Below are positions 5,857-5,891 of a stretch of DNA of 5,891 nucleotides, one piece after another. Under the pieces are notes generated by a model. The model was not told where the DNA came from and searched no databases. It saw only the letters and a list, made by a program, of their open reading frames with translations. The translations under genes and the position numbers were made by a program. The stretch covers positions 1 to 5,891 of the forward strand of contig JAJYKO010000408.1 in NCBI GenBank assembly GCA_021788565.1, given 5' to 3'. The DNA is from Chloroflexota bacterium. GTDB taxonomy: Bacteria > Chloroflexota > UBA6077. Position 1 is the first letter of the stretch. Each line of letters opens with the position of its first letter.

Positions 5857-5877
5857 CACCATATACTACCTGTGTCA
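5854..5877 (+). promoter_or_regulatory. Inverted repeat around a possible -10 box
   Basis: TGACAC (5854-5859) and GTGTCA (5872-5877) form a perfect six-base inverted repeat with a 12-base spacer. The spacer contains TATACT (5862-5867), which resembles a -10 hexamer. The left arm includes the SIS stop codon. The arrangement could be an operator over a promoter for the next gene, but no -35 box is visible at the right distance, there is no upstream TG, and the window ends 14 bases later. It is not a terminator because no T tract follows. Confidence 0.25.
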
Positions 5878-5891
5878 GAATAGGGGGTCGC

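Noticed and set aside
5203..5862. 219-residue minus-strand open frame opposite the SIS gene
   Set aside because: It is a shadow of a clearly conserved SIS-domain gene and has no family motif of its own.

Overview
This window is a stretch of ordinary bacterial chromosome with high GC content and tight gene packing. Five protein genes lie on the + strand: tsaB (5' end cut off by the window), rimI, polA, an OGG1-type 8-oxoguanine DNA glycosylase gene, and a GmhA-like SIS-domain gene. I see no mobile element, CRISPR array, tRNA, rRNA or phage gene. The host is a free-living-type bacterium, but the phylum cannot be fixed from the sequence. The long loop inside RimI, the OGG1-type glycosylase directly after polA and an extended -10 promoter would fit a deep-branching Gram-positive-like lineage such as Chloroflexota or Armatimonadota. 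That is a weak inference from memory of similar gene layouts.

Layout. Bases 3-596 hold TsaB, the scaffold partner of the tRNA t6A enzyme TsaD. RimI, the N-terminal acetyltransferase of ribosomal protein S18, follows at 626-1312, or from about 599 if a rare ATT start is used. TsaB and RimI are a classic translation-related pair. A 125-bp gap (1313-1437) holds the only convincing promoter, an extended -10 (TGG TACAAT), then a short leader hairpin and a strong ribosome binding site. polA (1438-4359) encodes a full three-domain DNA polymerase I. The glycosylase gene (4367-5287) starts 7 bases after polA, and its ribosome binding site overlaps the polA stop codon. The SIS gene (5299-5856) starts 11 bases further on. 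The last 35 bases hold a small inverted repeat around a TATACT box.

How the genes fit together. polA and the glycosylase make a plausible base-excision-repair unit: the glycosylase removes oxidised guanine and Pol I fills the gap and processes the flap. They are probably co-transcribed from the promoter at about 1351. The SIS gene is probably on the same transcript, with no obvious functional link.

No wholly new system is visible. The points most worth checking are a perfect beta-clamp-binding pentapeptide (QLTLF) in the linker of Pol I, a changed cytosine-recognition residue in the glycosylase, altered metal-ligand positions in the SIS protein, a possible ATT start for rimI, a 50-residue loop in RimI, and a 9-base match to an Illumina adapter end at the very first bases.
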